A stretch of 43,132 bases of DNA from NCBI RefSeq assembly GCF_002246015.1, contig NZ_NOLJ01000004.1, forward strand, positions 188,702 to 231,833. The letters run 5' to 3'. This document shows positions 16,537-23,898 of this stretch, piece by piece. The notes below the pieces were generated by a model. The model was given only the letters and a program-made list of their open reading frames with translations. It had not been told where the DNA came from and made no database searches. The translations under genes and the position numbers were made by a program. Numbering within the stretch: the first letter of the stretch is position 1; every line of letters starts with the position of its first letter. This stretch comes from Nostoc sp. 'Peltigera membranacea cyanobiont' 210A (GTDB taxonomy: Bacteria; Cyanobacteriota; Cyanobacteriia; Cyanobacteriales; Nostocaceae).

Positions 16537-17119
16537 TTGGGCATGGGGCAAAACAGTTCCGTTAGCGTCAGCGGAGCGTTTAGCACGTTTTCAGTTGCGA
16601 GTGCTGAGTAAAGAAGTGAGATTCCCCACTCAGCACTCCTGAAGGGCACTGGGCATGGGACAAAAGATATGGAATTAGCGAGAAAAGCACCTCAAAATGA
16701 ATATTGATCTACTTGAGATGAGCGATCGCTTTTCTAATGTGGAAGAGGCAATCGCTGTTTCATCAAAGGAGCGATCGCACACCCTTATATCTGCGCTGAT
16801 TTGGCAACTTGCGTCTGAATACAGCAGGCTCAGTTTTTTCCGTTTTACCAATTACTGAGAAAGTGATTGCCCTATTAGACTTGCCCCTTACCCCCATTAA
16901 TCTATGATGGCGGGTTATTTTCGATAAGCTCGCTGTGCGAACCGACGAAATGTAAACCGTTCTAGGGATGTGTTCCACCTTATAGCCCAAAGGTGTAATG
17001 CTGCACTACCCTGTTTACCCCTTAAACACTGGTAGTTTTATAAATACACCTAAAAATCCGAAATATTATGCAGTTAGGCTGTATATTACAGTGTTAATAC
17101 TAAATTTAAGTGCAAGCTG
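16537..17119. other. Intergenic region with repeats
   Basis: Contains a mosaic repeat piece at 16558-16585 (CCGTTAGCGTCAGCGGAGCG), two HIP1 sites near 16720 and 16770, and the left 17-bp inverted repeat at 16993-17009. The minus-strand frame at 16763-16990 has no family-like features, so no gene is called. Confidence 0.5.
16993..17009. repeat. Left 17-bp inverted repeat flanking the TPR gene
   Basis: GTGTAATGCTGCACTAC is perfectly complementary to 18021-18037. The two copies bracket the TPR gene in a segment of 1,045 bp. Confidence 0.65.
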
Positions 17120-17147
17120 ATGGTAGAACCTTTAACGGCAGCAGTGA

Positions 17148-17987
17148 TTGTCTCTTTATTTTTTTCAGAGGCAATTAAAGAAGGTCAACAGTTACGAAAA
17201 CCTGGCATTACTCTACTATTCCCAAGGACGGTACAGCGGAGCCGAAACACTTTTGAAAAAAACATTAGAACTCCGGCAACGGCTGCTGGGAGAAGAGCAT
17301 CCCGATGTCGCCACCATTTACAACAACCTGGCATTACTCTACACTAACCAAGGACGGTATAGCGAAGCCGAAGCACTGTATAAAAAAGCATTAGAAACCT
17401 ACCAACCGCTGCTGGGAGAAGAGCACCCCCATATCGCCACCAGTTACAACGACCTGGCATTACTCTACTATTCCCAAGGACGGTATAGCGAAGCCGAAAC
17501 ACTTTTCAAAAAAGCATTAGAACTTCGACAACGGCTGCTGGGAGAAGAGCACCCCTATATCGCCACCAGTTACAACAACCTGGCAGGACTCTACAGTGAC
17601 CAAGGACGGTATAGCGAAGCCGAACCACTGTTGAAAAAAGCATTAGATATCCAGCAACGGCTGCTGGGAGAAGAGCATCCCTCTATCTCCACCAGTTACA
17701 ACAACCTGGCATTACTCTACAGTGACCAAGGACGGTATAGCGAAGCCGAACCACTGTTGAAAAAAGCATTAGATATCCAGCAACGGCTGCTGGGAGAAGA
17801 GCATCCCTCTATCTCCACCAGTTACAACAACCTGGCAGGACTCTACTCTGACCAAGGACGGTATAGCGAAGCCGAAACACTGTATAAAAAAGCATTAGAA
17901 ATTGCTGAACTTAGCTTAGGAGTAGATCATCCCAGTACAGCCATTTGCCGTAAAAATCTGAAATTCTTGCGCGATAATTACACTTAA
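17148..17987 (+). CDS. TPR (kinesin-light-chain type) repeat protein, 5' end probably out of frame
   Basis: Six 126-bp units, each encoding a 42-residue TPR, are spaced exactly (GGACGG at 17226, 17352, 17478, 17604, 17730 and 17856). The unit reads roughly YNNLALLYSDQGRYSEAEPL followed by LLKKALDIQQRLLGEEHP; two adjacent units are almost identical in DNA. Such TPR arrays bind proteins. The frame has only a TTG (17148) as a possible start. An ATG at 17120 begins a plausible different-frame N-terminus (MVEPLTAAVIVSLFFSEAIK) that runs out of frame into the repeats near 17195. The gene therefore looks like a broken fusion or an array that lost its 5' part, and may be a pseudogene. Confidence 0.65.
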   Translation: MSLYFFQRQLKKVNSYENLALLYYSQGRYSGAETLLKKTLELRQRLLGEEHPDVATIYNNLALLYTNQGRYSEAEALYKKALETYQPLLGEEHPHIATSYNDLALLYYSQGRYSEAETLFKKALELRQRLLGEEHPYIATSYNNLAGLYSDQGRYSEAEPLLKKALDIQQRLLGEEHPSISTSYNNLALLYSDQGRYSEAEPLLKKALDIQQRLLGEEHPSISTSYNNLAGLYSDQGRYSEAETLYKKALEIAELSLGVDHPSTAICRKNLKFLRDNYT

Positions 17988-18020
17988 AAGCAGTGTAGGA
18001 AAAAAATTATAAATCATCTA

Positions 18021-18037
18021 GTAGTGCAGCATTACAC
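18021..18037. repeat. Right 17-bp inverted repeat flanking the TPR gene
   Basis: GTAGTGCAGCATTACAC is the reverse complement of 16993-17009. It is followed by a hairpin ATTACACGT...ACGTGTAAT (18031-18058). CGAAAAGTATT just after it matches the inner end of the MITE at 8425-8547. Confidence 0.6.
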
Positions 18038-18248
18038 GTATGAGCCATTACGTGTAATGGGGGGCGAAAAGTATTATTTTCTCGTGGTTGTGAGCAGCGT
18101 CACTAACCTTGAGTATTTTCCCAACTTAGGATCATAAGTTGGGATTTGAGTTCTGACTGGATTAAATAGTTGAATTATATTTATGATACTTTTGTGCGCG
18201 ATCGCCTTTGCCATAAGTTAAGTTGAGCTAAGGAAACCCATCATTTAA

Positions 18249-18463
18249 TACCTCAAAACGATTTCAAAGTACCTCAAAACGACTTTGAAGTACCTCAAAA
18301 CGACTTTGAAGTACCTCAAAACGACTTTGAAGTACCTCAAAACGACTTTGAAGTACCTCAACACGACTTTGAAGTACCTCAACACGACTTTGAAGTACCT
18401 CAAAACGACTTTGAAGTACCTCAAAACGACTTTGAAGTACCTCAAAACGACTTTGAGGTACCT
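18249..18463. repeat. Minisatellite: ten 21-bp tandem copies
   Basis: The unit TACCTCAAAACGACTTTGAAG is repeated ten times from 18249 to 18458, plus a partial copy. The first copy and copies 6-7 differ by one or a few bases. As 21 is a multiple of three, both strands stay open and give false heptapeptide frames (KYLKTTL and RYFKVVL). Neighbouring units create near-palindromes TTTGAAGTACCTCAAA. Confidence 0.9.
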
Positions 18464-18644
18464 GTTGCTTATTTGATGTTATTTTTTTGACAATTTTAAT
18501 AAAAACCTCAGTACAATCAACTAAAAATAATTAGGTCGATCTTAATTTGCTTTAATTTTTCCGAATTATCTCTCAGAGAAGTTTATTGTTGCATTGGCTA
18601 AAGTACATGCAGTAATCCTATAACTTCCTTCAGGAGCGCATTTT

Positions 18645-19067
18645 ATGGCACGACTAAAACGCAGTTCACCGACTCTAGAAAACGCTCTCCGTCGAATTGC
18701 AGGAATGCGATCAATTAGCCCGACGCTAGAATTTGGCAACGGATTAAGTTTGACAGACTACGACAGCCGCATCCAAACCTTGCAAACCCAACTATCTACC
18801 TACAACACTTCACTCTCTAGCATAGATGAAATGGCAGGTCGCCTCTCTCTAATTGAAGAAGAATTGCGCAGCTACTCTGAAAAGATGTTAATGAGTGTAG
18901 CAACCCATTATGGCAAAGACAGTTTGCAATATATCCAGGCGGGAGGCAAGCCACGCAAGAAATTATCACGCCGTTCGAGCAACACCCAATCCCCATCTGA
19001 GAGTACAGCTACAATCTTGAATGGTGCAAACAACAATGGTAAAGAAACCTCTGTTGTTTTACCTTAA
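18645..19067 (+). CDS. Conserved cyanobacterial hypothetical protein, coiled-coil
   Basis: This 140-residue soluble protein has a good Shine-Dalgarno (CAGGAG) 11 bp before the ATG. It starts with the basic segment MARLKRSSPTLENALRRIAG. A helical middle with likely coiled coil (about 38-95) includes RIQTLQTQLSTYNTSLSSID and ELRSYSEKMLMSVATHYGKD. The tail is basic and then Ser/Asn-rich and probably disordered. I recall similar short proteins from Nostocales genomes, but no function is known to me. Confidence 0.75.
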   Translation: MARLKRSSPTLENALRRIAGMRSISPTLEFGNGLSLTDYDSRIQTLQTQLSTYNTSLSSIDEMAGRLSLIEEELRSYSEKMLMSVATHYGKDSLQYIQAGGKPRKKLSRRSSNTQSPSESTATILNGANNNGKETSVVLP

Positions 19068-19098
19068 TCGTTTAACTGCATCATGCTAATGAATTCTT

Positions 19099-19130
19099 AA
19101 TTACGAATTACGAATTACGAATTACGAATT
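19099..19130. repeat. Heptamer tandem repeat (STRR type)
   Basis: The unit AATTACG occurs four times in tandem plus a partial copy, between two convergent genes. This is the short tandemly repeated type known from heterocystous cyanobacteria. Confidence 0.7.
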
Positions 19131-19189
19131 ATTTGGTCACTGGCTCTGCGTCGGAGAACGCCACCTGATACTCCTTATCTCCCCACTCC

Positions 19190-20419
19190 CTACCCTGGTT
19201 TATGATCCAAACGGGTTGCTTGCTCTAGGGCGGCTTTTTCTTTGGCTCGGCGGACATAGGGTTGTAACTGGGCGCGATCGCAAGCTGTAAAAATACTCAG
19301 GTTTTCCAAGGTAATTCCCCGCATCAACATTTCTACGCGCCAGGTTTGTTGTGCTTGGGCGATCGCTGGCGTTTGTCCTTGGGGAGTTAATAGCCCTTCA
19401 CTCCATACTTGCCAACGTGTCTCAAGTTCTGATTCTGAGATGGGTGTACCTGTTTCATTCAGAAACATCGCTGTTTGAGTATCTTTACGACTTTTCAGCC
19501 ATTTGATTAAAGGATTATTGGTAAAAGAGCCGTAGCGTTTGCCCAAAATCCACTGATTCACAGGCACTTGACGGATAAATCCGGGAATTGTGATTTGTAG
19601 GAAGTGCCCTTGAGTATCGTAGATTTGCTGCGATCGCTCCAAACTAATTATTTCTGTAGCGGATAACCCAGCCCCAAATAACACATAAGCCAAGGCATGA
19701 TCTCGTATTCCAAATTTCCTAGCTTGTTGCAAAATTTCGTGAACTAAAGTAGCAGGCAAATCAGCTACTTCTGTGGTAAGTAACCCTCCTTGTGAAGAGT
19801 TTATTATCGATTCTGCTGAAGATGACATGGCTCCATGTAAAAACAATTCCACCAAATTTTCCAGAAAATCATCCCTATCCTCCCAAAGTTCGTGAAATTC
19901 GCTGGTGAACTCAATTACGGCATATCCCAAGATCATCCCATTTAGTAAACTGGCTAATTTTTCTGCCGGTAAGTAGGTGTTTAGGTGTCCTTGCTGGATT
20001 ACAGTAGCTAAATACTGAGCTACATAACGGTTTGCCTCTGTTACTCCCCTGCCTAGTGCGCGGCGATTTTCTGCCGGGAATTGGTCGGCTTCACCTACCA
20101 CAGACCGGACGAACTCTGGCACTCGTTCTAATGTATGTAAAGTGTCACTTGCATAATCTTTAAGAGCTTGGTAAACATTGCCGGGAGGTGTTGCCCGTCG
20201 CACCAGCGACTCACCTAAATCCTTGAAGGCTGCGGACTCTTCCAGCACAGCCAAAAGCAGCCCATGTTTATTGCCAAAATTCCGAAATAGAGTCACTTCG
20301 TTGACTTCGGCTTTTTCAGCAATTTGGCGGGTTGTGGTAGCGCTAACTCCCTGAGCAGAAAACAACTCAAGTGCAGCTTGAATCAAGCGTTGACGAGTAG
20401 AAATGAGTTGAGATGACAT
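19190..20419 (-). CDS. TetR/AcrR-type regulator with a C-terminal tyrosine-recombinase-like domain
   Basis: The chosen ATG is 20419; an upstream TTG at 20431 lies inside a palindrome. Residues about 8-55 are a TetR helix-turn-helix (RLIQAALELFSAQGVSATTT, RQIAEKAEVNEVTLFRNFGN), followed by a TetR ligand domain to about 197. The remaining 190 residues are not usual for TetR. RDHALAYVLFGAGLSATEII at 239-258 looks like the first catalytic segment of a tyrosine recombinase, but the catalytic Arg is replaced by Ser253. The later TWRVEMLMRG and QLQPYVRRAKEKAA look like the second Arg box (R361) and the Tyr region (Y388). The active site is incomplete, so it probably binds DNA or dimerises rather than recombining. 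It is divergent from the desaturase gene, with two dyads between. Confidence 0.8.
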   Translation of the reverse strand: MSSQLISTRQRLIQAALELFSAQGVSATTTRQIAEKAEVNEVTLFRNFGNKHGLLLAVLEESAAFKDLGESLVRRATPPGNVYQALKDYASDTLHTLERVPEFVRSVVGEADQFPAENRRALGRGVTEANRYVAQYLATVIQQGHLNTYLPAEKLASLLNGMILGYAVIEFTSEFHELWEDRDDFLENLVELFLHGAMSSSAESIINSSQGGLLTTEVADLPATLVHEILQQARKFGIRDHALAYVLFGAGLSATEIISLERSQQIYDTQGHFLQITIPGFIRQVPVNQWILGKRYGSFTNNPLIKWLKSRKDTQTAMFLNETGTPISESELETRWQVWSEGLLTPQGQTPAIAQAQQTWRVEMLMRGITLENLSIFTACDRAQLQPYVRRAKEKAALEQATRLDHKPG

Positions 20420-20427
20420 AGAAAAAT

Positions 20428-20442
20428 GCAAGTGGCACTTGC
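20428..20442. promoter_or_regulatory. Operator-like dyad 1, tetR-proximal
   Basis: GCAAGTGGCACTTGC is a perfect palindrome around a central base, 9 bp before the regulator's ATG. It shares half-sites with the second dyad at 20476-20490. Probable binding site of the adjacent TetR protein. Confidence 0.6.
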
Positions 20443-20475
20443 AGGGGGTATCAGAGTTCTGCTAGCATAACAAAT

Positions 20476-20490
20476 GTAAGTGATACTTGC
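20476..20490. promoter_or_regulatory. Operator-like dyad 2
   Basis: GTAAGTGATACTTGC repeats the G(C/T)AAGTG...ACTTGC pattern of the first dyad, 48 bp away. The pair lies between the divergent regulator and the desaturase. It suggests autoregulation and control of the desaturase. Confidence 0.6.
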
Positions 20491-20592
20491 TTTACTCTAC
20501 TGTAACTAACTAGTGACAGGGTGGATAAATCCTTAGTGGGATTATGCCCAATAAAAAGTAAATCACTGCATCATCCATCAACAGGAATTTTT

Positions 20593-21450
20593 ATGACCGC
20601 AAATTTTGGGGCGATCGCTCCTGAGAGAGGCAACTCACCTCAACTCAGTTGGACAAATGTAGTATTTTTTGCTACATTTCATGCTTTAGCACTTCTGGCT
20701 CCTTGGTTTTTCTCCTGGCCAGCATTAGGTTTGCTAGTGTTTCTCCACTGGTTATTCGGGAGTATTGGTATTTGCCTGGGATATCATCGACTACTGAGCC
20801 ATAAAAGTTTTCAGGTTCCTAAGTGGTTAGAGTATGCGATCGCCCTCATTGGAGCGTTGGCTTTACAAGGGGGGCCAATTTTTTGGGTAGGTGGACATCG
20901 CCAGCATCACGCCCACACAGAAGATATCAATTTAGACCCCTATTCTGCTCAAAGAGGATTTTGGTGGAGCCATATATTGTGGATTTTTTACCCACGTCCA
21001 GAATTTTTTGACTATGACACCTATAAAAAATATGCCCCTGACTTAGCCAAACAACCCTTTTATTGTTGGCTAGATCGCTACTTCTTGCTATTGCAAATAC
21101 CCTTTGGGCTGCTGCTTTATGCTCTAGGAGGATGGTCTTTTGTATTCTACGGAGTGTTTCTCAGATGTGTCTTGCTTTGGCACTCAACATGGTTTGTAAA
21201 CTCAGCATCACACCTATGGGGTTATCGCACCTTTGATGCTAATGATGGCGCTCGTAATCTTTGGTGGGTATCTCTCGTCACTTATGGAGAAGGCTGGCAC
21301 AACAACCATCATACTTATCCCCACATGGCGAAATCTGGGTTGTCTTGGTGGGAAATTGATGTTACTTGGTGGAGTATCTTAGTGTTGCAGACTTTGGGTT
21401 TAGCTAAAAAAGTTGTCTCGCGTCCTCCTCAAGGTGCAACTCACGGCTAA
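20593..21450 (+). CDS. desC: Delta-9 acyl-lipid fatty acid desaturase (DesC type)
   Basis: This is a membrane di-iron desaturase of 285 residues from the ATG at 20593. The frame is open to 20521, but the additional 24 residues are not family-like. The three His boxes are present: H65-RLLS-H70, H102-RQ-H105-H106 and H236-NN-H239-H240. Hydrophobic stretches include VVFFATFHALALLAPWFF, LGLLVFLHWLFGSIGICLG and FLLLQIPFGLLLYALGG. It would put the first double bond into C16/C18 chains of membrane lipids using ferredoxin-derived electrons, so it contributes to membrane fluidity. It is divergent from a TetR regulator with two operator-like dyads between them, and probably controlled by it. Confidence 0.92.
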   Translation: MTANFGAIAPERGNSPQLSWTNVVFFATFHALALLAPWFFSWPALGLLVFLHWLFGSIGICLGYHRLLSHKSFQVPKWLEYAIALIGALALQGGPIFWVGGHRQHHAHTEDINLDPYSAQRGFWWSHILWIFYPRPEFFDYDTYKKYAPDLAKQPFYCWLDRYFLLLQIPFGLLLYALGGWSFVFYGVFLRCVLLWHSTWFVNSASHLWGYRTFDANDGARNLWWVSLVTYGEGWHNNHHTYPHMAKSGLSWWEIDVTWWSILVLQTLGLAKKVVSRPPQGATHG

Positions 21451-21480
21451 ATTGCAACTAAATTATCATGAATTTGTTAT

Positions 21481-21503
21481 GCCGATTGCTTCTTGCAGTC
21501 GGC
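21481..21503 (+). terminator. Probable terminator after desC
   Basis: GCCGATTGC and a near-complementary GCAGTCGGC form a stem around TTCTT, about 30 bp after the desC stop. A weakly T-rich stretch follows. Confidence 0.5.
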
Positions 21504-21603
21504 TTACTAATTTTATTGTGAAAAATGGGTTTAAAACCCCGTGCTTCTAGCACGGCTTTAATTAATTTGTGTTTTTTACAGAATATTTGATATAGATGTA
21601 AGG

Positions 21604-22791
21604 ATGACACAAAAAGCTTTCAAATACCGATTCTATCCAACGCCTGAGCAGGAAGTCTTGCTCAGGCGAACGATGGGATGTACTCGTTTAGTCTACAACC
21701 GTGCCCTCGCTGCAAGAACGCAGGCATGGTATGAGCATCAAGAACGAGTTGGGTACATTGAATCGAATTCAATGCTTACTAATTGGAAAAAGCAAGAAGA
21801 CTTGCAATTTCTTAATGATGTTAGCAGTGTGCCATTGCAGCAAGGCTTGCGACATTTGCAAACAGCATTTAGCAATTTCTTTGCAGGTCGGGCTAAATAC
21901 CCAAACTTTAAGAAAAAGCATCATGGTGGCAATGCTGAATTTACCAAAGCAGCCTTTAGATTTAAAGATGGGCAAATATTTCTTGCTAAAAGTTCACAAG
22001 CTTTAGCTATTCGTTGGAGTAGGCAGTTGCCACTCGGCGTTGAACCATCCACAATTACGGTAAAACTTTCACCCTCTGGACGCTGGACTGTTTCAATGTT
22101 GGTAGATGTCGAGATTGAAAGATTGCCTGAATCTTCTAATCAAGTTGGCGTTGACTTAGGTATTACAAGTTTGGTTGCTTTGAGTTCAGGTGAGAAGATT
22201 GCTAATCCCAGGGGATTTAAAGCAAAAAAAGCGAAATTGCGTAAAGCTCAAATTGCTTTGAGTCGTAAGCAGAAAGGGTCAAACAATCGCCAGAAAGCAA
22301 GGCTCAAAGTCGCTAAGGTTCATGCAGAAATTAGTGATGCTCGTAATGATTTTCTTCACAAGTTGACAACCCGACTGGTTCGAGAAAACCAATTGATTGC
22401 AGTCGAAGATTTGTCTGTGAAGAATATGGTCAAAAACAAAAAACTCGCTCTCTCAATTAGTGATGCTAGCTGGGGTGAGCTAGTTAGACAACTAGAGTAC
22501 AAGTGCGATTGGTACGGTCGTAACTTCGTCAAGATTGACCGATGGTTTCCTAGTTCAAAACGCTGTGGCAACTGCGGACACATTGTTGATAAACTGGATC
22601 TGTTTATCAGAGAGTGGAATTGCCCTAACTGTGGGACACACCACGACAGAGATATCAACGCTAGTAAGAATATTTTGGCTGCGGGACTCGCAGTTTCAGT
22701 CTGTGGAGCGAACATAAGACCCGATAGACTTGAGTCTAAAAGGCAGTTGCGAAAAACCAGCAATGGTAAGAAACAGAAACCTAAGTCGTGA
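21604..22791 (+). CDS. tnpB: TnpB, RNA-guided nuclease of an IS605-type element
   Basis: This 395-residue TnpB (OrfB) is known from the family to be an RNA-guided DNA endonuclease related to Cas12. The RuvC residues are all there: D184 in GVDLGITSL, E268 in LIAVEDLSVKNM, and D350 in HHDRDINASKNIL. The zinc finger has C321-x2-C324 and C340-x2-C343 (KRCGNCGH, NCPNCGTHH). The N-terminal helix-turn-helix region reads KAFKYRFYPTPEQEVLLRR. The frame is full length, so it is probably active. Its guide (omega) RNA would come from the 3' end of the gene and the right end of the element. Confidence 0.93.
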   Translation: MTQKAFKYRFYPTPEQEVLLRRTMGCTRLVYNRALAARTQAWYEHQERVGYIESNSMLTNWKKQEDLQFLNDVSSVPLQQGLRHLQTAFSNFFAGRAKYPNFKKKHHGGNAEFTKAAFRFKDGQIFLAKSSQALAIRWSRQLPLGVEPSTITVKLSPSGRWTVSMLVDVEIERLPESSNQVGVDLGITSLVALSSGEKIANPRGFKAKKAKLRKAQIALSRKQKGSNNRQKARLKVAKVHAEISDARNDFLHKLTTRLVRENQLIAVEDLSVKNMVKNKKLALSISDASWGELVRQLEYKCDWYGRNFVKIDRWFPSSKRCGNCGHIVDKLDLFIREWNCPNCGTHHDRDINASKNILAAGLAVSVCGANIRPDRLESKRQLRKTSNGKKQKPKS

Positions 22792-22834
22792 GTCTTAGGA
22801 ATCCCCAACCGTTTACGGCGGGGAGGATGTCAAC
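22700..22834 (+). ncRNA. Predicted omega (reRNA) scaffold of the TnpB element
   Basis: In this family the guide RNA spans the 3' end of tnpB and the right end of the element, and its guide is the flanking host DNA. The hairpin at 22803-22823 followed by AGGATGTCAAC fits the scaffold end. The guide would then begin near 22835. The 5' boundary is uncertain. Confidence 0.45.
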
Positions 22835-22887
22835 AGTAGTATTTCACGGTAAAATCTAACGGATTAAATCACCGCAATACATCAAGT

Positions 22888-23697
22888 GTGAAAACTGACA
22901 GCATTTTTTATCGTCTTTTTCAAGAACTTCCTGGGATCTTTTTTGAATTAATTGGCAATCCACCCCAAACGGCAGAGACTTATCAATTCTCCTCAATTGA
23001 AATCAAGCAAACGGCATTCCGTATAGATGGTGTTTTTCTCCCAACACAAGGGGAAGAAAATCCGATTTATTTTGTTGAAGTCCAGTTTCAAACCGATACC
23101 GAAATTTATTCACGCCTATTTTCAGAAATTTCTTTATACTTACGCCAAAATAAACCGAAAAATTCTTGGCGAGGAGTAGTTATCTATCCCAATCGCAGTT
23201 TAGATACAGCAGATATCAAGAATTACAGTGAATTTTTCGCTAGCCAGCGCATCAGTCGCATTTATCTTAATGAATTAGGTGAAACTGCATCATTGCCAGT
23301 TGGAATTGCTACGATGAAATTAGTGGTTGATGAAGAAGAGACAGCAATTACATCTGCTAGGCAGTTAATAGACAGAACCCAGCAAGAAATCAACATCGAA
23401 CCACAACGGCGGCAGTTACTAGAATTGATAGAGACAATATTAGTCTATAAGTTTCCGATGATGAGTCGACAGGAGATTGAAGGTATGTTTGGGTTAAGTG
23501 ATTTGAAACAAACACGAGTTTATCAAGAAGGCAAGCAAGAAGGCAAGCAAGAAGGAGCGCGTGAAGAAAAGTTTAGAATGATACCTTTGTTGTTGAGATT
23601 GGGATTGAGTTTTGAAGAAACTGCGAAAGAGTTAGGTTTGAGCCTAGAAGAGATTCAGCAAGAAATGCAAAAACAGTCTCCAAGTCAGGATATCTAA
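22888..23697 (+). CDS. Rpn-family (DUF2887-type) PD-(D/E)XK nuclease-like protein
   Basis: The start is GTG at 22888. The 269-residue protein has the N-terminus FYRLFQELPGIFFELIG, then D47 in FRIDGVF and a strand IYFVEVQF with E64-x-Q66. These form the D...ExQ core of this nuclease family. A recombination-promoting or transposase-like role is known for Rpn proteins; here it is inferred. The C-terminal part has the usual EGKQEGKQEGAREEKFR repeat followed by a helix pair (LGLSFEETAKELGLSLEEI). It lies directly after the TnpB element, and another member's tail is at the left edge of the window. Confidence 0.85.
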   Translation: MKTDSIFYRLFQELPGIFFELIGNPPQTAETYQFSSIEIKQTAFRIDGVFLPTQGEENPIYFVEVQFQTDTEIYSRLFSEISLYLRQNKPKNSWRGVVIYPNRSLDTADIKNYSEFFASQRISRIYLNELGETASLPVGIATMKLVVDEEETAITSARQLIDRTQQEINIEPQRRQLLELIETILVYKFPMMSRQEIEGMFGLSDLKQTRVYQEGKQEGKQEGAREEKFRMIPLLLRLGLSFEETAKELGLSLEEIQQEMQKQSPSQDI

Positions 23698-23898
23698 CCT
23701 ACAATTACAGCATAATTCTGAATGGGCTACGCCCCGCTGCGCTAACAGAAATCAGAAGTCAGAAGTAAAACAGGCTTTATACCTGGCTTTGAGACTTAGC
23801 TTGCGTACCTCAATAACTTAAAATTCGCTGTATGCTTGATTGCGGATTTATCTACATATTCTTACTATTTCCCATTCCCATAATTTTTAATTTTTGCT
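23698..23898. other. Short intergenic region with repeat remnants
   Basis: Includes CTGAATGGGCTACGCC and CAGAAGTCAGAAGT repeats like those at 7750-7800. No gene is seen. Confidence 0.4.

Larger units (their letters stand above)
21520..22834 (+). mobile_element. IS605/IS1341-type element carrying only tnpB
   Basis: A left-end hairpin (CCGTGCT-tct-AGCACGG, 21539-21555) and a right-end hairpin (CCCC-aa-CCGT-tt-ACGG-c-GGGG, 22803-22823) frame one tnpB gene. Terminal hairpins without inverted repeats are typical of the IS200/IS605 superfamily. There is no tnpA, so the element can move only with help in trans. The exact outer ends are estimated. Confidence 0.75.

Noticed and set aside
16763..16990. 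75-codon minus-strand frame
   Set aside because: No family-like pattern, no ribosome-binding site, and it overlaps repeats.
18245..18476. Open frames on both strands over the 21-bp repeats
   Set aside because: They only translate the minisatellite into heptapeptide repeats and have no start signals or flanking coding sequence.
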